Assembly (NCBI RefSeq): GCF_026262505.1
Contig: NC_067205.1
Span: 6,696,001-6,760,000 of the forward strand
Length of the DNA stretch: 64,000 nucleotides
DNA from: Trichomonas vaginalis G3
Taxonomy: Eukaryota; Parabasalia; Trichomonadida; Trichomonadidae
Direction of reading: 5' to 3'
The position numbers and the translations under genes are program-made. Position 1 is the stretch's first letter, and every line of letters starts with the position of its first letter. The notes beneath the pieces are model-generated. The model saw only the letters and a program-made list of their open reading frames with translations, was not told where the DNA came from and ran no database searches. This document shows, piece by piece, positions 39,538-50,810 of this stretch.

Positions 39538-39724
39538 TCTGAGAAAAACAATTAAAATCTTCAAATATTTACAATTTATTTACATTTGATTATATTATTA
39601 TTTGATAAAATATGATATCATTTGGTATTATAAAATATTTATATTTTGACAATTTTCAATTTCCCCGTCAAATGAGAAAAAAATCATAATTTCTTCGTAG
39701 CCAGCAGTTAGAGTCACCGCCTTA

Positions 39725-40735
39725 CATTTTTTACACTTTGATCTCTCAGTATGGAATACATATTATGGTAGTGATCCAAGTCCTCCTAAATATAACAAGA
39801 ACGAAACAATTAATGATTCTGGAAACTGTTTTGTTGAAGAAACGTTCTTTTCATTCATCAGCCCAAACGGCGTTATTCGAATTGAAGGAAATTCAAACAT
39901 CAAACTTCTTGTTTGCACTTCTACCTTCTTAAATTGTACAAGTTCAAACGGAGATGGTGGCTGTACTTATTTAAAGCAAGGCCAATGCATTAGTTATCGA
40001 GTTTGTAGTACGAAATCCATTACAAAATATACAGGATCATATTGTTCTTCAACTGTTTCAGATTCTTCATCGAAAAACTATCTTTTTCTTTCATCAATTC
40101 ACTCAGGAAGTTCACAATTTAACTCTTTTTGTTTAATTGAAGGAGATGTCTCAGTCTCAAATGTAAATGATACTGACAACACTGCAGAAGGAAATACTGC
40201 ATTTTATGTTTATCAAAGTCAAAACAATTACATTAATTACAGTTATTTCAAAGGAAATAAAGCAACATCATCAAGAAATGGAATATTTTGTTATAATTCT
40301 ATTTCTTCATCAGAAACTTATTCATGTGTATTTTTGAATAATTCTGTTGTTGATTCAGGAAGTGGAATATTTGGATTTCTTTATTCAGGTACTGATATAT
40401 TGAGAGAATGCATAATTAAGTACAATGAACATAAATATTTGATTTATTCAAGTGGTTCTAGTATTTCTATTTCAGTTATTAAGTGTTTTATTGAAGGAAA
40501 CACTTATTCACAGACTTTTATGGGACTTGGAAATTTACAACAAATAGAAACAACAAATAATCTTGTTATTGAATTAAATCTTTATTCTACTGAAGAATGC
40601 CAAAAAGAAAACATTGCAATGAATGATGATTTAGAAGTTCGATATGAGAAGTGTCTTGCAGATAAACATGCACTTGAATTTAAATGCGGTATTCGTCCTA
40701 CTCTTCATTATATTTTAACAGTTAGTGATGAATAA
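39725..40735 (+). pseudogene. Copy C of the repetitive secreted-type family, 5' truncated
   Basis: Open for about 336 codons to the stop at 40733-40735, but no ATG occurs before residue 230 or so. Homology to copies A/B starts abruptly at about 39725. It lies opposite to and upstream of the LRR-PP2C gene. Nearly identical to copy B over most of its length, so recent conversion or duplication is likely. The 3' flank, unlike in copies A and B, does not match. Confidence 0.65.
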
Positions 40736-40859
40736 AATATACCAAACACTCTCAATAAACTTCTAAAGAGATGTTGCTGTTTATTCTTAAGAAACCTAGT
40801 TTGTTGATGATATTTTGTGCTGTAATATTATTGAAATTTAAGGAAGTATCTTGTAGAAT

Positions 40860-41150
40860 TCGATATGTTTATTATCGCAGTCTGCTATAAGGGTATAAAG
40901 AAGACCACTGTTTGCGACATCACGTTGACAAAATTCGAAAATTTGATTTGCAGATTCTTCTGTAAGAAATGTTCGAGAATTGCTGACATTACTACGATAC
41001 TTGCGAATGATTTAGTGTCATTTCCCTTCATGAAAGTAATCAGTAATTCAAATGATTCTGCATTAGCCATATCATGTGAATTGAATGAATATAATTCTGC
41101 CATTTTTATGAATTTTTTGAATTTCTTGTCGAGATTTAACATTCATTACA
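40860..41150 (-). pseudogene. Partial duplicate of the 41329-42555 gene
   Basis: The translated segment KMAELYSFNSHDMANAESFE and following match the middle of the neighbouring 408-aa gene almost exactly, then drift and break. It is a short internal duplicate without a function of its own. Confidence 0.8.
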
Positions 41151-41328
41151 AATGCTTGTCAGGATGATCAATAAGTCTTCCATAGTTTATAGGATGCATT
41201 TCAGCTTGTATATATGCAAGCGGGTATAGAGAAATATAACTCACAAAAACAGCTAAAAATGTTACAAATATATTTTAATGGTAAAATAAAAAAAATAACA
41301 AACAAAAATGATAAAAATAAAAACGAAT

Positions 41329-42555
41329 TCATGTTCTGTTAGAAGCAAAATCGATAATTCGTTCACAAAGGTCGTTCATAGTTTGGTCGCGTTCTGACAT
41401 TTCAGCGAATTCTTCGATATTTTCTTCGATACATTGTGCAATCTCTGAACAATATTCGCCTGAAACGTTGGATTCTTCGGTGATTTCGCACATTTTTGTA
41501 AGAAAAAGTTCACCATAATTACTATGAACCATGAATTCTTGAAGTTTCCTGAAAATACTGTATGTAGATAATGACCGATATTCCTTTTCGTATGCAAAGT
41601 ATGACAAAGCTTCGTCCGCAACACGGAATGGTAAGTTATCAAAAATTTCGGAGAATGTGTTCTCAACATGTTGAACGACGTCATCTGGCCAATGTCCTTG
41701 GAACTTTTTAAGAACAGAAAGAGATAAAAGAGTCAAATCACTAATTTCTGGACTGATGAAGAACAATACGAAATCGGTGAATTCATTTTCAAATGACTTG
41801 AAGTATGTCAACAATTTAAGAAGGCAACGATAAATAACCATGTCGTTACAGTTATAGTATTCTCGAATAACTTTAGAAAGGTAAGATTCGTCGATAGGAA
41901 CATCATGTTTCAAGATCTGAATCAGGAATTCTATTCCAACAAGCGAAATACTTGTATCATGGTACTCAACTAAATGTTCTGCATAAGGAAGTACTGACTT
42001 GTAGAATTCGACAGGTATATCATCACAGTCTGCTATGAGGGCATAAAGAAGTCCGCTGTTCGCAACATCACGTTGACAAAATTCAAAAATTTGATTTGCA
42101 GATTCTTCTGAGAGAAATGTTCGACTCTTAGTATCTTCGAGGATTGCTGACATTACTACGATACTTGCGAATGATTTAGTGTCATTTCCCTTCATGAAAG
42201 TAATCAGTAATTCAAATGATTCTGCATTAGCCATATCATGTGAATTGAACGAATATAATTCTGCCATTTTTATGATATATTGTTGAGCCCAATCAGAGAG
42301 TTGAGGATCATCATAAGTAAAAGCAGCACTGAACATATAATTCGAGGCACCAATGTTTTCCTTTGTTTCTAAATGTAGACAATAGTTAAGTACATCGTTA
42401 ATAGACTCTTCTGTAACAATTGATTTTTTAATGATTTCATAAATTTCTTGTCGAGATTTAACATCCTGATATATCTGAAATGTTTCACGACTACTTGAAT
42501 TATTGTACTGGTACAAAATGTTCTTGTACGCGCGTGTGAGATTTCTCTTACTCAT
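41329..42555 (-). CDS. Helical 408-aa protein, unknown
   Basis: An all-helical protein, possibly ARM/HEAT-like, with repeated acidic and Phe/Leu-rich helices (QIFEFCQRDVANSGLLYALI, LLSLSVLKKFQGHWPDDVVQ). No catalytic motif. Its central part is duplicated at 40860-41150. Start is ATG MSKRNLTRAYKNILYQYNN. The product is not recognised; it may be a scaffold. Confidence 0.75.
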   Translation of the reverse strand: MSKRNLTRAYKNILYQYNNSSSRETFQIYQDVKSRQEIYEIIKKSIVTEESINDVLNYCLHLETKENIGASNYMFSAAFTYDDPQLSDWAQQYIIKMAELYSFNSHDMANAESFELLITFMKGNDTKSFASIVVMSAILEDTKSRTFLSEESANQIFEFCQRDVANSGLLYALIADCDDIPVEFYKSVLPYAEHLVEYHDTSISLVGIEFLIQILKHDVPIDESYLSKVIREYYNCNDMVIYRCLLKLLTYFKSFENEFTDFVLFFISPEISDLTLLSLSVLKKFQGHWPDDVVQHVENTFSEIFDNLPFRVADEALSYFAYEKEYRSLSTYSIFRKLQEFMVHSNYGELFLTKMCEITEESNVSGEYCSEIAQCIEENIEEFAEMSERDQTMNDLCERIIDFASNRT

Positions 42556-43430
42556 TTTGATTCTGAAATTTTATTCAATTAAAAGACGATATCCTTGTCA
42601 GAAAACTTTGATAGATTTATCCATTATTTAAAAATCTAATAAATATAGTAATAAAAATATTTGTGAAGATTATCAAAATCGATTATTTTGTCATGTTTTA
42701 TTTCAAATTTTAAAATTTTGTCACTTTTGAAACTAGGACAGACCTCTTGGCAGATGTCCTTATTCAACTTTGTCAATCTTTAAATGGATTATAATTGAAT
42801 AAGTTTGATAAGGTTGAACGTTTGTAGGATAGTGATCTCTCAAATATTTTATAGTGAAAATGTGATTTTTATTGACTAACATAAAATAAAGCTTAAATTA
42901 ACAAAATTTGCTCATACGAAACAAGAATTTCGCACAAAAATTTTGTATCAAATTTGATTATTTGATCGTATACAAATAAGATAACGATATGGTCATACAT
43001 CTTCAAATTGTAATTGATCTGCAGAGGTTATCCTTCAATTAAATATAATTTTAAAATATGAAATCGTAAATAACAGGTTAAATTTGCTTAAGGCGAATCA
43101 AAGCGTTCTCATAGTTCATTACAAAGAAATGAATCCGGTGGTGAATCATAAATTGATATCCGTAATGTTGTCAAATTCTATTAATAATATTCAAAGAATC
43201 TAAATGAAAAGAACGCACCGCTCCAATGTACAGTACTGTGATTATTAATGTGTTCTGATCGATTTTATAATTTAATAAATTTCTTAGAAATATTCAAAGA
43301 AGAAAGAAAGAATTTATTGAACAACATGTAAAAATATTGCACAAGTAAGTGATTCTTAATTCCGGAAAAGAATTTTCATAAAGTCATTTTCCAGAATAGA
43401 AATAAAAAAATCTCAAAAAATATATATGTA
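42556..43430. other. Intergenic region
   Basis: No gene. A short foldback (AGGACA with TGTCCT) lies at 42735-42760. The remainder is AT-rich. Confidence 0.6.
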
Positions 43431-44471
43431 TTAATTCGAAACAAATATGTTAAGAGCATCCAGGACAGCTGACCAGGCAATAATGAAAGGAATGAATAGA
43501 ACCATTGACCAAAAGATCATCGTAGAAGAAACTCCAGCACCAAAGCCTGCAGCTTCAGCCATCATGTAGCAGCTAGAAGCTGTAGGTAAAGTAGACATAA
43601 TCGTACAACATCTTGCTAAGAATGGTGTTAATTTGAAGATCCAGCAAACAAAAGCAACAATGATGGGGTATAGAATGAACTTAACGAACATGCAGAATAT
43701 AAACTTCCACCATGAGCACGCTATGATGGAATGCGATGCTAAGAATCCGCCAACGCAAAAAAGTGCCACGCCTAATACACCGTCAGCATCTATTGAAATA
43801 ATACGATCCACCCATGTCGGTACACCCTTACCAATAGCGGCAACTATGAAGCCTAACGCATCGCCCAATATAATGGGTGAAGTAACTAAACCTTTGAGAA
43901 TGTTAAGAATGATTTTGAATGAAAATTTCTCTTTCGGTTCATTTTTTTCGACATGTATCTTATTTCTGTTCATCAAAGCAACTATTGCTGCTTCCACAAG
44001 ATATACTGGAGCTGTGACAAGATCATTACTCATTGTAATCATTGAAACAATTAAGATATTTGCTTTTGGCCAAATTGAAGTAAATATTGGTAGGCCAACT
44101 ATAACGTAATTTACATATATTGCTGGGAAATATGAGGATACGTATGTAAGAAATCGATTCTTAAAAGGTACGACCATTAACAAAGTCAAAAGAACTTGAG
44201 CTATAGCTGAAGCCGCAGCCATAATACCAAAAGGCATAAAGTCGAGATCGGCAACAGTTTGGTGAGCAAGGAATCTCAAAACAAGTGGGAAAAACATATA
44301 TAGAAAACAAAATCTGTTAATCATAGGAATCTTTTCGGCTTTTAAAAGCCCTGTCTTAACGACAATAAATCCAATAATCATTTGTGTGAGAATTGAACAT
44401 CCAACGCTTATAACTCGGCCGTAATCTAAGTCCATTATGTGAATAACACCTGGACACATTTCAAAAAACAT
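43431..44471 (-). CDS. Auxin-efflux-carrier family (AEC) membrane transporter, 346 aa
   Basis: About ten membrane segments in two bundles: residues 15-165, then a short charged loop (MNRNKIHVEKNEPKEKFSFK near 165-185), then 185-346. Family hallmarks include the VIVGLPIFTSIWP segment in the first bundle and ALFCVGGFLASHS in the second. AEC proteins export small organic solutes in microbes; the substrate here is unknown. Trichomonads carry several AEC genes. The start at 44471 has an in-frame ATG; a second at residue 13 (MDLDYGRV) is also possible. Whole. Confidence 0.88.
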   Translation of the reverse strand: MFFEMCPGVIHIMDLDYGRVISVGCSILTQMIIGFIVVKTGLLKAEKIPMINRFCFLYMFFPLVLRFLAHQTVADLDFMPFGIMAAASAIAQVLLTLLMVVPFKNRFLTYVSSYFPAIYVNYVIVGLPIFTSIWPKANILIVSMITMSNDLVTAPVYLVEAAIVALMNRNKIHVEKNEPKEKFSFKIILNILKGLVTSPIILGDALGFIVAAIGKGVPTWVDRIISIDADGVLGVALFCVGGFLASHSIIACSWWKFIFCMFVKFILYPIIVAFVCWIFKLTPFLARCCTIMSTLPTASSCYMMAEAAGFGAGVSSTMIFWSMVLFIPFIIAWSAVLDALNIFVSN

Positions 44472-45119
44472 TGTAGAATCTGATTTTATTTCTATATTTT
44501 ATAAAATTAATATATGTTTGTATGGGAAATTCGGGAGATTCAAAACTCAAAAATTAAAACTCGATAATTTTAATATATCTTGATTCACATTTGTATGTAA
44601 ATTAGTATTAACTTATTAATGTTTATCAACTCCATGATTCAAATTTATTGATGTCAATAAAATTCATTTATATTATGAATATTAGACTATGTATGGTATG
44701 TGTGTTCTGGTAACATTAAAATCTCATATACTGGCAATTTGGCACTTTTTGTCACTTTTCATGAAATTTCAGATTTCCCAAACTCGATTTTAATAATTGT
44801 TTTAGAATGCTAATATAATGTATAATTTATTTATCCAATCAAAATTTAAAAAAGTTCAGTATTTGCCATTTTAGACTTCAAGCTCGCGACACATTAACCG
44901 CTTTTTTAAAAATTGAGACTGACATCTCTAAAATCTTCTAAAAAATCCAAATATCTAATAAAATCATATCATTAAAATTTCTCTCAATTTTAAAATTTTT
45001 TATAAATTGAGACTTAGATCTCTAATATCTTCTAAAAAATCCATATCTCACAAAAAAACTAAGTTTTATTTTCACATTCAATTTCCCAAAAAAAAACTTT
45101 TTACCTAACAGCAAGGCAG

Positions 45120-45206
45120 AAATTTGAAACGAAGTTTCAAATTTCTCAAGCTTGCATTCTGGGCACGTAAGTGCCCAGAATGCTAAAAGGCGCGTAGCGC
45201 CGTCGC
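45120..45206. repeat. Three consecutive perfect hairpins
   Basis: AAATTTGAAAC-GAA-GTTTCAAATTT (11 bp stem) is followed by GCATTCTGGGCAC-GTAA-GTGCCCAGAATGC (13 bp stem, 45153-45182 region). Third comes GGCGC-GTA-GCGCC. All stems are perfect and the loops have 3-4 bases, in an otherwise AT-rich intergenic area. Confidence 0.9.
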
Positions 45207-45586
45207 TGAAAATCAAATTTATTATAATAATTATTTTATTATAAATCGACCTATTATAACATGCTGGTGCAATACGTCAATTTATTTCACCTCTAAATCC
45301 AAAAAACTTCAAATGAGATCACATTACAGTCTTGTCTTTGAAATTCTCGAAACAATATTTGACTCCGAAAATGAATCAGATTAATGATATTTTTGACGAA
45401 CAAAATTCTTTTTATAAATTTTTTGTTGTTCAGATTCTATTTTGAAAGAATTATGCTTTAAGTGTAGGTGGATCAAGTGATAGAATTTAATACGCTTATA
45501 ATCACGGATTACATATCATCATGAGTTTGTAATTTGAACTTCAAGAATTTGATATTTTCGAATTGATGTATTAAATAGCATGTAGG

Positions 45587-46175
45587 TTATGGCAGTCCCA
45601 ACGGGAACCGCGGTAATTTACCGAGGTTTCCGCACACCGGTTCCTTTTTTTAGGAATTTTTTAGATTAAAAAATATGCTTTGTAAATCATTTTTTGTAAA
45701 TCGGCAAAAATTTGGAAATATTCTGACGACAATAAATCTGGGAATAGTATTTGAAATACGAGAACAACCTATTTAAAAGTGTTTCGCTCGATTTTGTATA
45801 ATTTCAAATTTTCGCATATAGCTTTCCGTGAATTACCGTGATTTTACCGCCACATCAATAGTTTACGACACTTTTTCCGTAAATTGAGTAGTTTACTGCA
45901 CTTTTTCCGTAAAATTGAGTTACGGGAATCCGTAAGATTACCGTACCTCACTTCTAGTTGAAAATAGCATTAGTATATAATAAATAGATATATTATTCAT
46001 ATTTTTGATTTTGAATTACGGAAAAAGTGAGTTCAGAACTTCCAATTATTATTTGATTAATTATGTTAAAAATACTATAAGGAATTAAAATACATAATGT
46101 TGAAATTTGAATTACGGAAAAAGTGAGGGTGAAAGTGAAGTGAAAAAGTAAGATATTTTTTGTTGAAATAATCAT
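45587..46175 (+). repeat. Dispersed repeat R1, copy 1
   Basis: Matches 62187-62775 in the same orientation: shared blocks ACGGGAACCGCGG, a GTAAATCATTTTTTGTAAAT region, several CTTTTTCCGTAA boxes, and two later inverted GAATTACGGAAAAAGTGAG boxes. Internal inverted boxes could fold. No coding potential; probably a MITE-like non-autonomous element. Confidence 0.8.
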
Positions 46176-46338
46176 AGTTGTACAATTTTGAAACTATATG
46201 TAAAGCTATAAATTGAATAAATTCAAAAACAAAAATTGTTTATTCTTATTAATAAATTTATATTAATCAATATTTGAACAACCCGTAATTAAAATTGAAT
46301 TCCTCTTAAAATTTAATCCATACGTTAATTTTTAATTT

Positions 46339-46356
46339 GCTCGGCGAATGCCGAGC
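46339..46356. repeat. Small perfect hairpin
   Basis: GCTCGGC-GAAT-GCCGAGC with a seven-base stem, intergenic. Confidence 0.75.
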
Positions 46357-46516
46357 TTCCCTACTTCTCTTGTCATTCCTTCAAAAACTCTAATCTCATC
46401 GCACTTACAAACATCATGATTTGATGTATTGTCGAGAAATCTTAGACTTGTTTGTCATTTGATTGATAGCATTTGAAAGTCATCTCGAAAATCGATTAAC
46501 AAGACAATTTCCCAAA

Positions 46517-47272
46517 CATCTACATACAAGTAGATGATGGTAAACCCATTAGAGTTGTTTTGCTATGATTCCTCCAATCTTATGATGAGAAAAATCATAT
46601 CAAAACAGCTCTAATCGAACATTCTACACAGCTTAGCATCCAGCTAGTTCCAAGTAATGCGATTACAACATCAACGGCCAAAGCCTTTCAGAGTCCTTTA
46701 ATCATTTCTTCTCATCTCAATGCGAAGTGGCCCCAAACGAACTACAAGCTGACGTTACAACGCATTACAACCCGGTTAATACGCGCATATACATTAGAGC
46801 TGCTTTGTTATGATCTCCCTCATCAATTGATGAGAGATCTCATTATGAAGCAGCTCCAATCGAACTAAAAACCTACATACAAATGAGTGAAAACAAATTC
46901 ATTAGAGTTGTTTTGCTTTGATTTCTCTCATCAGAAGATGAGAGATACCAGAACAAAACAACTCTAATCAAACTTTCTACACAACTCAGCACAGTATCAA
47001 TGCAAAGTAATGCGTCTGTATCGTTAACAAGCAAAGTTGTTTCGGGTCCTTCCATTTTGGAAGAATTCGGAACAACTTTGCGAATTGATAGTGTAAACCC
47101 ATATACATGAAAGCGTGCATGCATAAAGACAGGTATTGTCAGCAATGACTACCTGCCCAGCTATGAGTGATCAGAGAATTACCATCTCAGGCTTTTTGAG
47201 AACGTTTCAGCCAGGACCCTCGTATGTTGACTGTGAGAAAGGCATCCTTTATCTGAAAGAGATGCTTTTCCA
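46517..47272. repeat. Hairpin array 2
   Basis: Foldbacks: 46517-46536 (CATCTACATACAAGTAGATG), 46547-46614 (CATTAGAGTTGTTTTG with CAAAACAGCTCTAATCG), 46793-46857 (CATTAGAGCTGCTTTG with GAAGCAGCTCCAATCG), 46902-46970 (CATTAGAGTTGTTTTGC with ACAAAACAACTCTAATC), 47030-47083 (CGCAAAGTTGTT-type arms), 47130-47156 and 47241-47270. Loops of the long ones contain GATGAGA-type sequences. The stems near 46547, 46793 and 46902 are related by compensating changes. Confidence 0.8.
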
Positions 47273-47289
47273 ACAATCAAATTCGAAGA

Positions 47290-47535
47290 TCTTCGACGTT
47301 GTTGTAAAAAGAGAAGGAGAAGGAAAGAAGAGGAAGGAGAGGAAGAAGGAAAGGAAAAGAAGAAGAAGAAGGAAAGGAAAAGAAGAAGAAGAAAAAAGAA
47401 AAAAAAGAAGGACATATTAAATATAATGCGCACTTAATAGTGCCGAGGCGGCGGAGCCGCCGAGGCGCGATTTTTTGACCCTATATTACCGCACGGCAAT
47501 GTTTTTCTCGATTTTGTACAGCCCTAATGTAGGTA
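47290..47535 (+). repeat. Dispersed repeat R2, copy 1: purine tract plus GC-rich core
   Basis: A long purine run (about 47295-47410) is followed by GAAGGACATATTAAAT, then the hairpin GGCGGC-GGA-GCCGCC (47447-47461), GAGGCGCGATTTTTT and TGTACAGCCCTA. The same order of parts occurs at 63370-63578, and again in mirror image at 63592-63800. Confidence 0.85.
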
Positions 47536-48930
47536 GATAAAATCCACTTGACGTTAGAATGTGTTTGTTTATCGATAAAATAATTACTTTTTGGAAAACT
47601 CTTTTTGCTAAAAATTATTCAACATATAACGCCACACTTTAATTTATGTAACCTTTTATGATTCGGTTTAAAAAATGAGCCATGCTATTATCCAAAATAT
47701 TTAGAACTTTTCTTGTTTTTTAGTTAATTTTTCGATATTTAATATCTTTAACAAGGGAGTACTATGAAAGCTTGTACAGTCCTATTTCCAATTTTATCTA
47801 TAAAATAAATTCCAAACAAAAAAGAATTTTGAAATCTTTAATTTCCAATTAAAATGCATTTTTAATTATAAATTAATATACTATTTAATATGCTTATGCA
47901 TGATAAAACCACATTTGATAGCAAGCCTATAAATAAATTTGCTTTTTGAGACCTTTTCGGCAATAAACTCATTTTGCTCAATTAGACAAATTCAGATCTA
48001 ATTAGAACAGATAAATGATCATTAAAATACTAATAACAAATTCTCAATAAATCATCCAAAATGAAATAAGCAAAGATTCCTTAATATGTTTGAAAATTAA
48101 ATTGAGATATGAAAATAAAGTGTATTTTTACTATCAGTATGAGATTTTAAGTTGGAAGTAAATGAATTTGAATTGATATAATTATTCTTCTGAAAACATA
48201 ATTTGAAACAGCAAATTTTATTTCCTAAAAAATTTTATTTTGCATTTCACATTATATAATTTGTTACAAATTAAAACTTGTTAACAAATAATTGTAAATA
48301 ACGTTATAATTGAAATTTATAAGATTTTTATTTTCATATTGTATATTATTAGTCATTGATTCAAATTATATAAACAATGAAGTAGATCTTACAATTTTTT
48401 GAATCACATTCAAAAGTGCTAATCTTCTCAAACTAAAAACACGCCAATACGATTTATTCAACATGCTTTACTATTTAAATAATATCTCATTATCAAGCAG
48501 ATTTAACAACAATTTTCTTATGGCCCAATATTTTCAATGCCGCTAATAAAATTCGTTCGTATCATATATTTTGTGCATGATATTATACTGTATCATATTT
48601 TGCAAATTTACAATTTTTAATAAAAGAATTTATTTTTTTATTTTTAATGTTTATTAATCATACTATTACATTTCTTCAATTAGATTTTTGAATGTTAATT
48701 AGAAGTTTAGAAATTTTTCGCTTAAAACATCACATGTTTTTATAAACACTTCGACAGAAATTCCACCTTAGTATTACTTTTTGATAATGAACGTTTCAAC
48801 ATTATATCTCAATTGATTTCAATGCCTTTCTCAATCTTTAACGAATTTCAATCAATAAATCTACTACATTCATATTACCTTTCAATATTTCTCAAATATT
48901 ATTTCAAGCCATTATTTTCTTTAATTTTGC

Positions 48931-48997
48931 AAATTACCTCAGACTTTTCAGAGGATTGAGTTGCCACTCAATCCTCTGAAATAGTCTGTGGTAATTT
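48931..48997. repeat. Pre-miRNA-like hairpin
   Basis: AAATTACCTCAGACTTTTCA continues to GAGGATTGAG and folds back on CTCAATCCTCTGAAATAGTC and TGTGGTAATTT. The stem is about 29 bp with a few mismatches and a six-base loop, isolated in AT-rich DNA upstream of the kinase gene. Confidence 0.8.
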
Positions 48998-49226
48998 TTA
49001 GTCTCTACACTATTTCAATATAAGCTCCATTTTTAAACAGTTTTTAAAAATCGAGCATTGAAAAGTGTGATGAGACTCTCAAATTTTAAAAAATTGCCCT
49101 CAATTTCTGCAAAATTTAAAACAAGCATATTTCAATCAAATCTATTCATTCACTTACATAAAGCATAATTACTTAAAACATTCCGAACGTACCTTTTATC
49201 AATTTTTTTAAATATTATTTTCAATA

Positions 49227-50255
49227 ATGTCTCAAGATTTCGCCGTCATCCAATATCACCACAAAGCACTTCAAATCCCACCTCAGATAGGTAAGTACAA
49301 GATCATCAAAACCCTTGGTAAAGGTGGATTTGCTGTTGTGGTCCTTGCATACGACACGACAACAAATCAAAAGGTTGCATTTAAGGTTATTGATAGACAA
49401 GAAGTCAACGAAACAGGTACAATCAAGTTTGTTGAGTGCGAGCTCCGTCTCTTGGCCAGACTTTCCCATAATAACATTGTCAAAATCTATGACATCATAT
49501 ACGAGCCTGAGATGATTATGATCGTTATGGAATACTTACCAAATGGCGATATCCAAACCCTTGTCAATAACAGCGTCTCATTAAGATATGACGAATACTT
49601 GAATTATACCGAGGACTTACTCAACGCTTTGAATTATCTCCATAAAAGAGGAATTGCCCATAGAGATATTAAGCCAGATAATATCTTGTTTAGCCAAGAT
49701 ATGATGATTAAAATAATTGACTTTGGATTATCCAAAGACAATCAGATCCCAGAGAACCTTCTCCTAGGAACACCAATGTATATGGCTCCTGAGCTGTTTA
49801 AATCATTAGACAGCGATCCAATGATGTCCGATGTTTGGTCATTAGGTGTCACACTACATATCTTCATGACAGGAAGATATCCATGGAGATATGCTAATGA
49901 AATGGAATTTATCAGAGCAGTCAAGCACAACAATGTGATGATCAACATAGAAATTGGCGGTATTCTTGGCAGAGTCCTCGAGCATATGCTTGAAGTAAAT
50001 CCGAATGAAAGAAGTAATTGCCAAGATCTCTTAAATCTCATCAACTCTACTAGAAAGAATGGTTTTGGTTACTCAATGCCACATGTTGGAAGAACATTGA
50101 GCTCTCAGCCAAACCAGCCAAAGAACTTAATATCCTTGAAGACTTTGGCACTCTCAAGAAGAATGAGAAGTTCCAACGAAACATCGGTCAATAATAGAGC
50201 GAAGATAACTATTCCATACAAGGTCAAAACTAGGTCAATAATAGAGCGAAGATAA
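49227..50255 (+). CDS. Serine/threonine protein kinase, CAMK-like, 342 aa
   Basis: Complete kinase domain at about residues 20-280: glycine loop LGKGGFAVVV (30-39), Lys53 in VAFKVI, Glu72 in the C-helix, HRDIKPDN with Asp147, DFG at 165-167, TPMYMAPELF, and DVWSLGV. The sequence style (GKYKIIKTLGKGGFAVVV, YLHKRGIAHRDIKPDNIL) is CAMK/AMPK-like. The C-terminal 60 residues are basic and unassigned. The 3' end contains a 28-base sequence (ATAATAGAGCGAAGATAACT core) repeated with a 46-bp period (50186-50213 and 50232-50259). The second copy is read in another frame and supplies the last residues and the stop. The leader ends TTTTCAATAATG. Whole and probably active. Confidence 0.93.
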   Translation: MSQDFAVIQYHHKALQIPPQIGKYKIIKTLGKGGFAVVVLAYDTTTNQKVAFKVIDRQEVNETGTIKFVECELRLLARLSHNNIVKIYDIIYEPEMIMIVMEYLPNGDIQTLVNNSVSLRYDEYLNYTEDLLNALNYLHKRGIAHRDIKPDNILFSQDMMIKIIDFGLSKDNQIPENLLLGTPMYMAPELFKSLDSDPMMSDVWSLGVTLHIFMTGRYPWRYANEMEFIRAVKHNNVMINIEIGGILGRVLEHMLEVNPNERSNCQDLLNLINSTRKNGFGYSMPHVGRTLSSQPNQPKNLISLKTLALSRRMRSSNETSVNNRAKITIPYKVKTRSIIERR

Positions 50256-50810
50256 CTATTGTTTGAATTATTTACGGTAATTTATTTATTCTTTTTACTA
50301 CACTCTTGAGAAATCGTGACGATTCAATCTTGATGTGATTCACTTTCATTCCCAATTTCCTAAGCGATTAGCTATTTCGTAATGAATCTATATTAAGTTC
50401 AAATTAACACCATTTACATAGCGAAAACATAAACTCAATAATTTGAAATAATTAATTGCCGATAGAGAAGCTTTCTGATAAAATAATAATTATTAGCTTA
50501 TTATTTCATTACTAAAGCCATACTTACAGACAACAAATACGATCAGCAAAATTAAAAGGAAAAATTGATTGGTGTAAGCGGCGTTCTATAATTCATTTTC
50601 AGATTAACAGGAAGTTATCAGAAAGTTTCTCTCTTTTTTTGAGGAATATGGACTACTTTTTAATAATTCTTATCATCATTAGATTATTGCAAAGAAACAC
50701 AATGAAAAAGCATTGACATTTTTGAAGAAAAGTTATACATCAATAAATCAAAGCAAAATAATATCAAAAAATTCATCATCAAAAAACAATAGAGAAAAAT
50801 ATACGTTCAT
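50256..50810. other. Intergenic, AT-rich
   Basis: No supported feature. Short low-complexity AT sequence lies between the convergent kinase and BspA-like genes. Confidence 0.6.

Larger units (their letters stand above)
44472..49226. other. Long intergenic region with repeats and hairpins
   Basis: No supported gene. It contains a small direct repeat (44911-44965 and 45004-45050), the triple hairpin (45120-45206), a dispersed repeat R1 (45587-46175), hairpin array 2 (46517-47272), a purine tract with GC-rich core (47290-47535) and a pre-miRNA-like foldback (48931-48997). The frame at 47136-47420 is an artefact of the purine tract. Confidence 0.75.

Noticed and set aside
47136-47420. 94-aa Lys/Arg/Glu-rich open frame
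   Set aside because: It is a reading of the R2 purine tract, with no start context and no homologous frame at the second R2 copy.
49221-50044. Minus-strand frames across the kinase gene
   Set aside because: They are shadows of the complete kinase reading frame.
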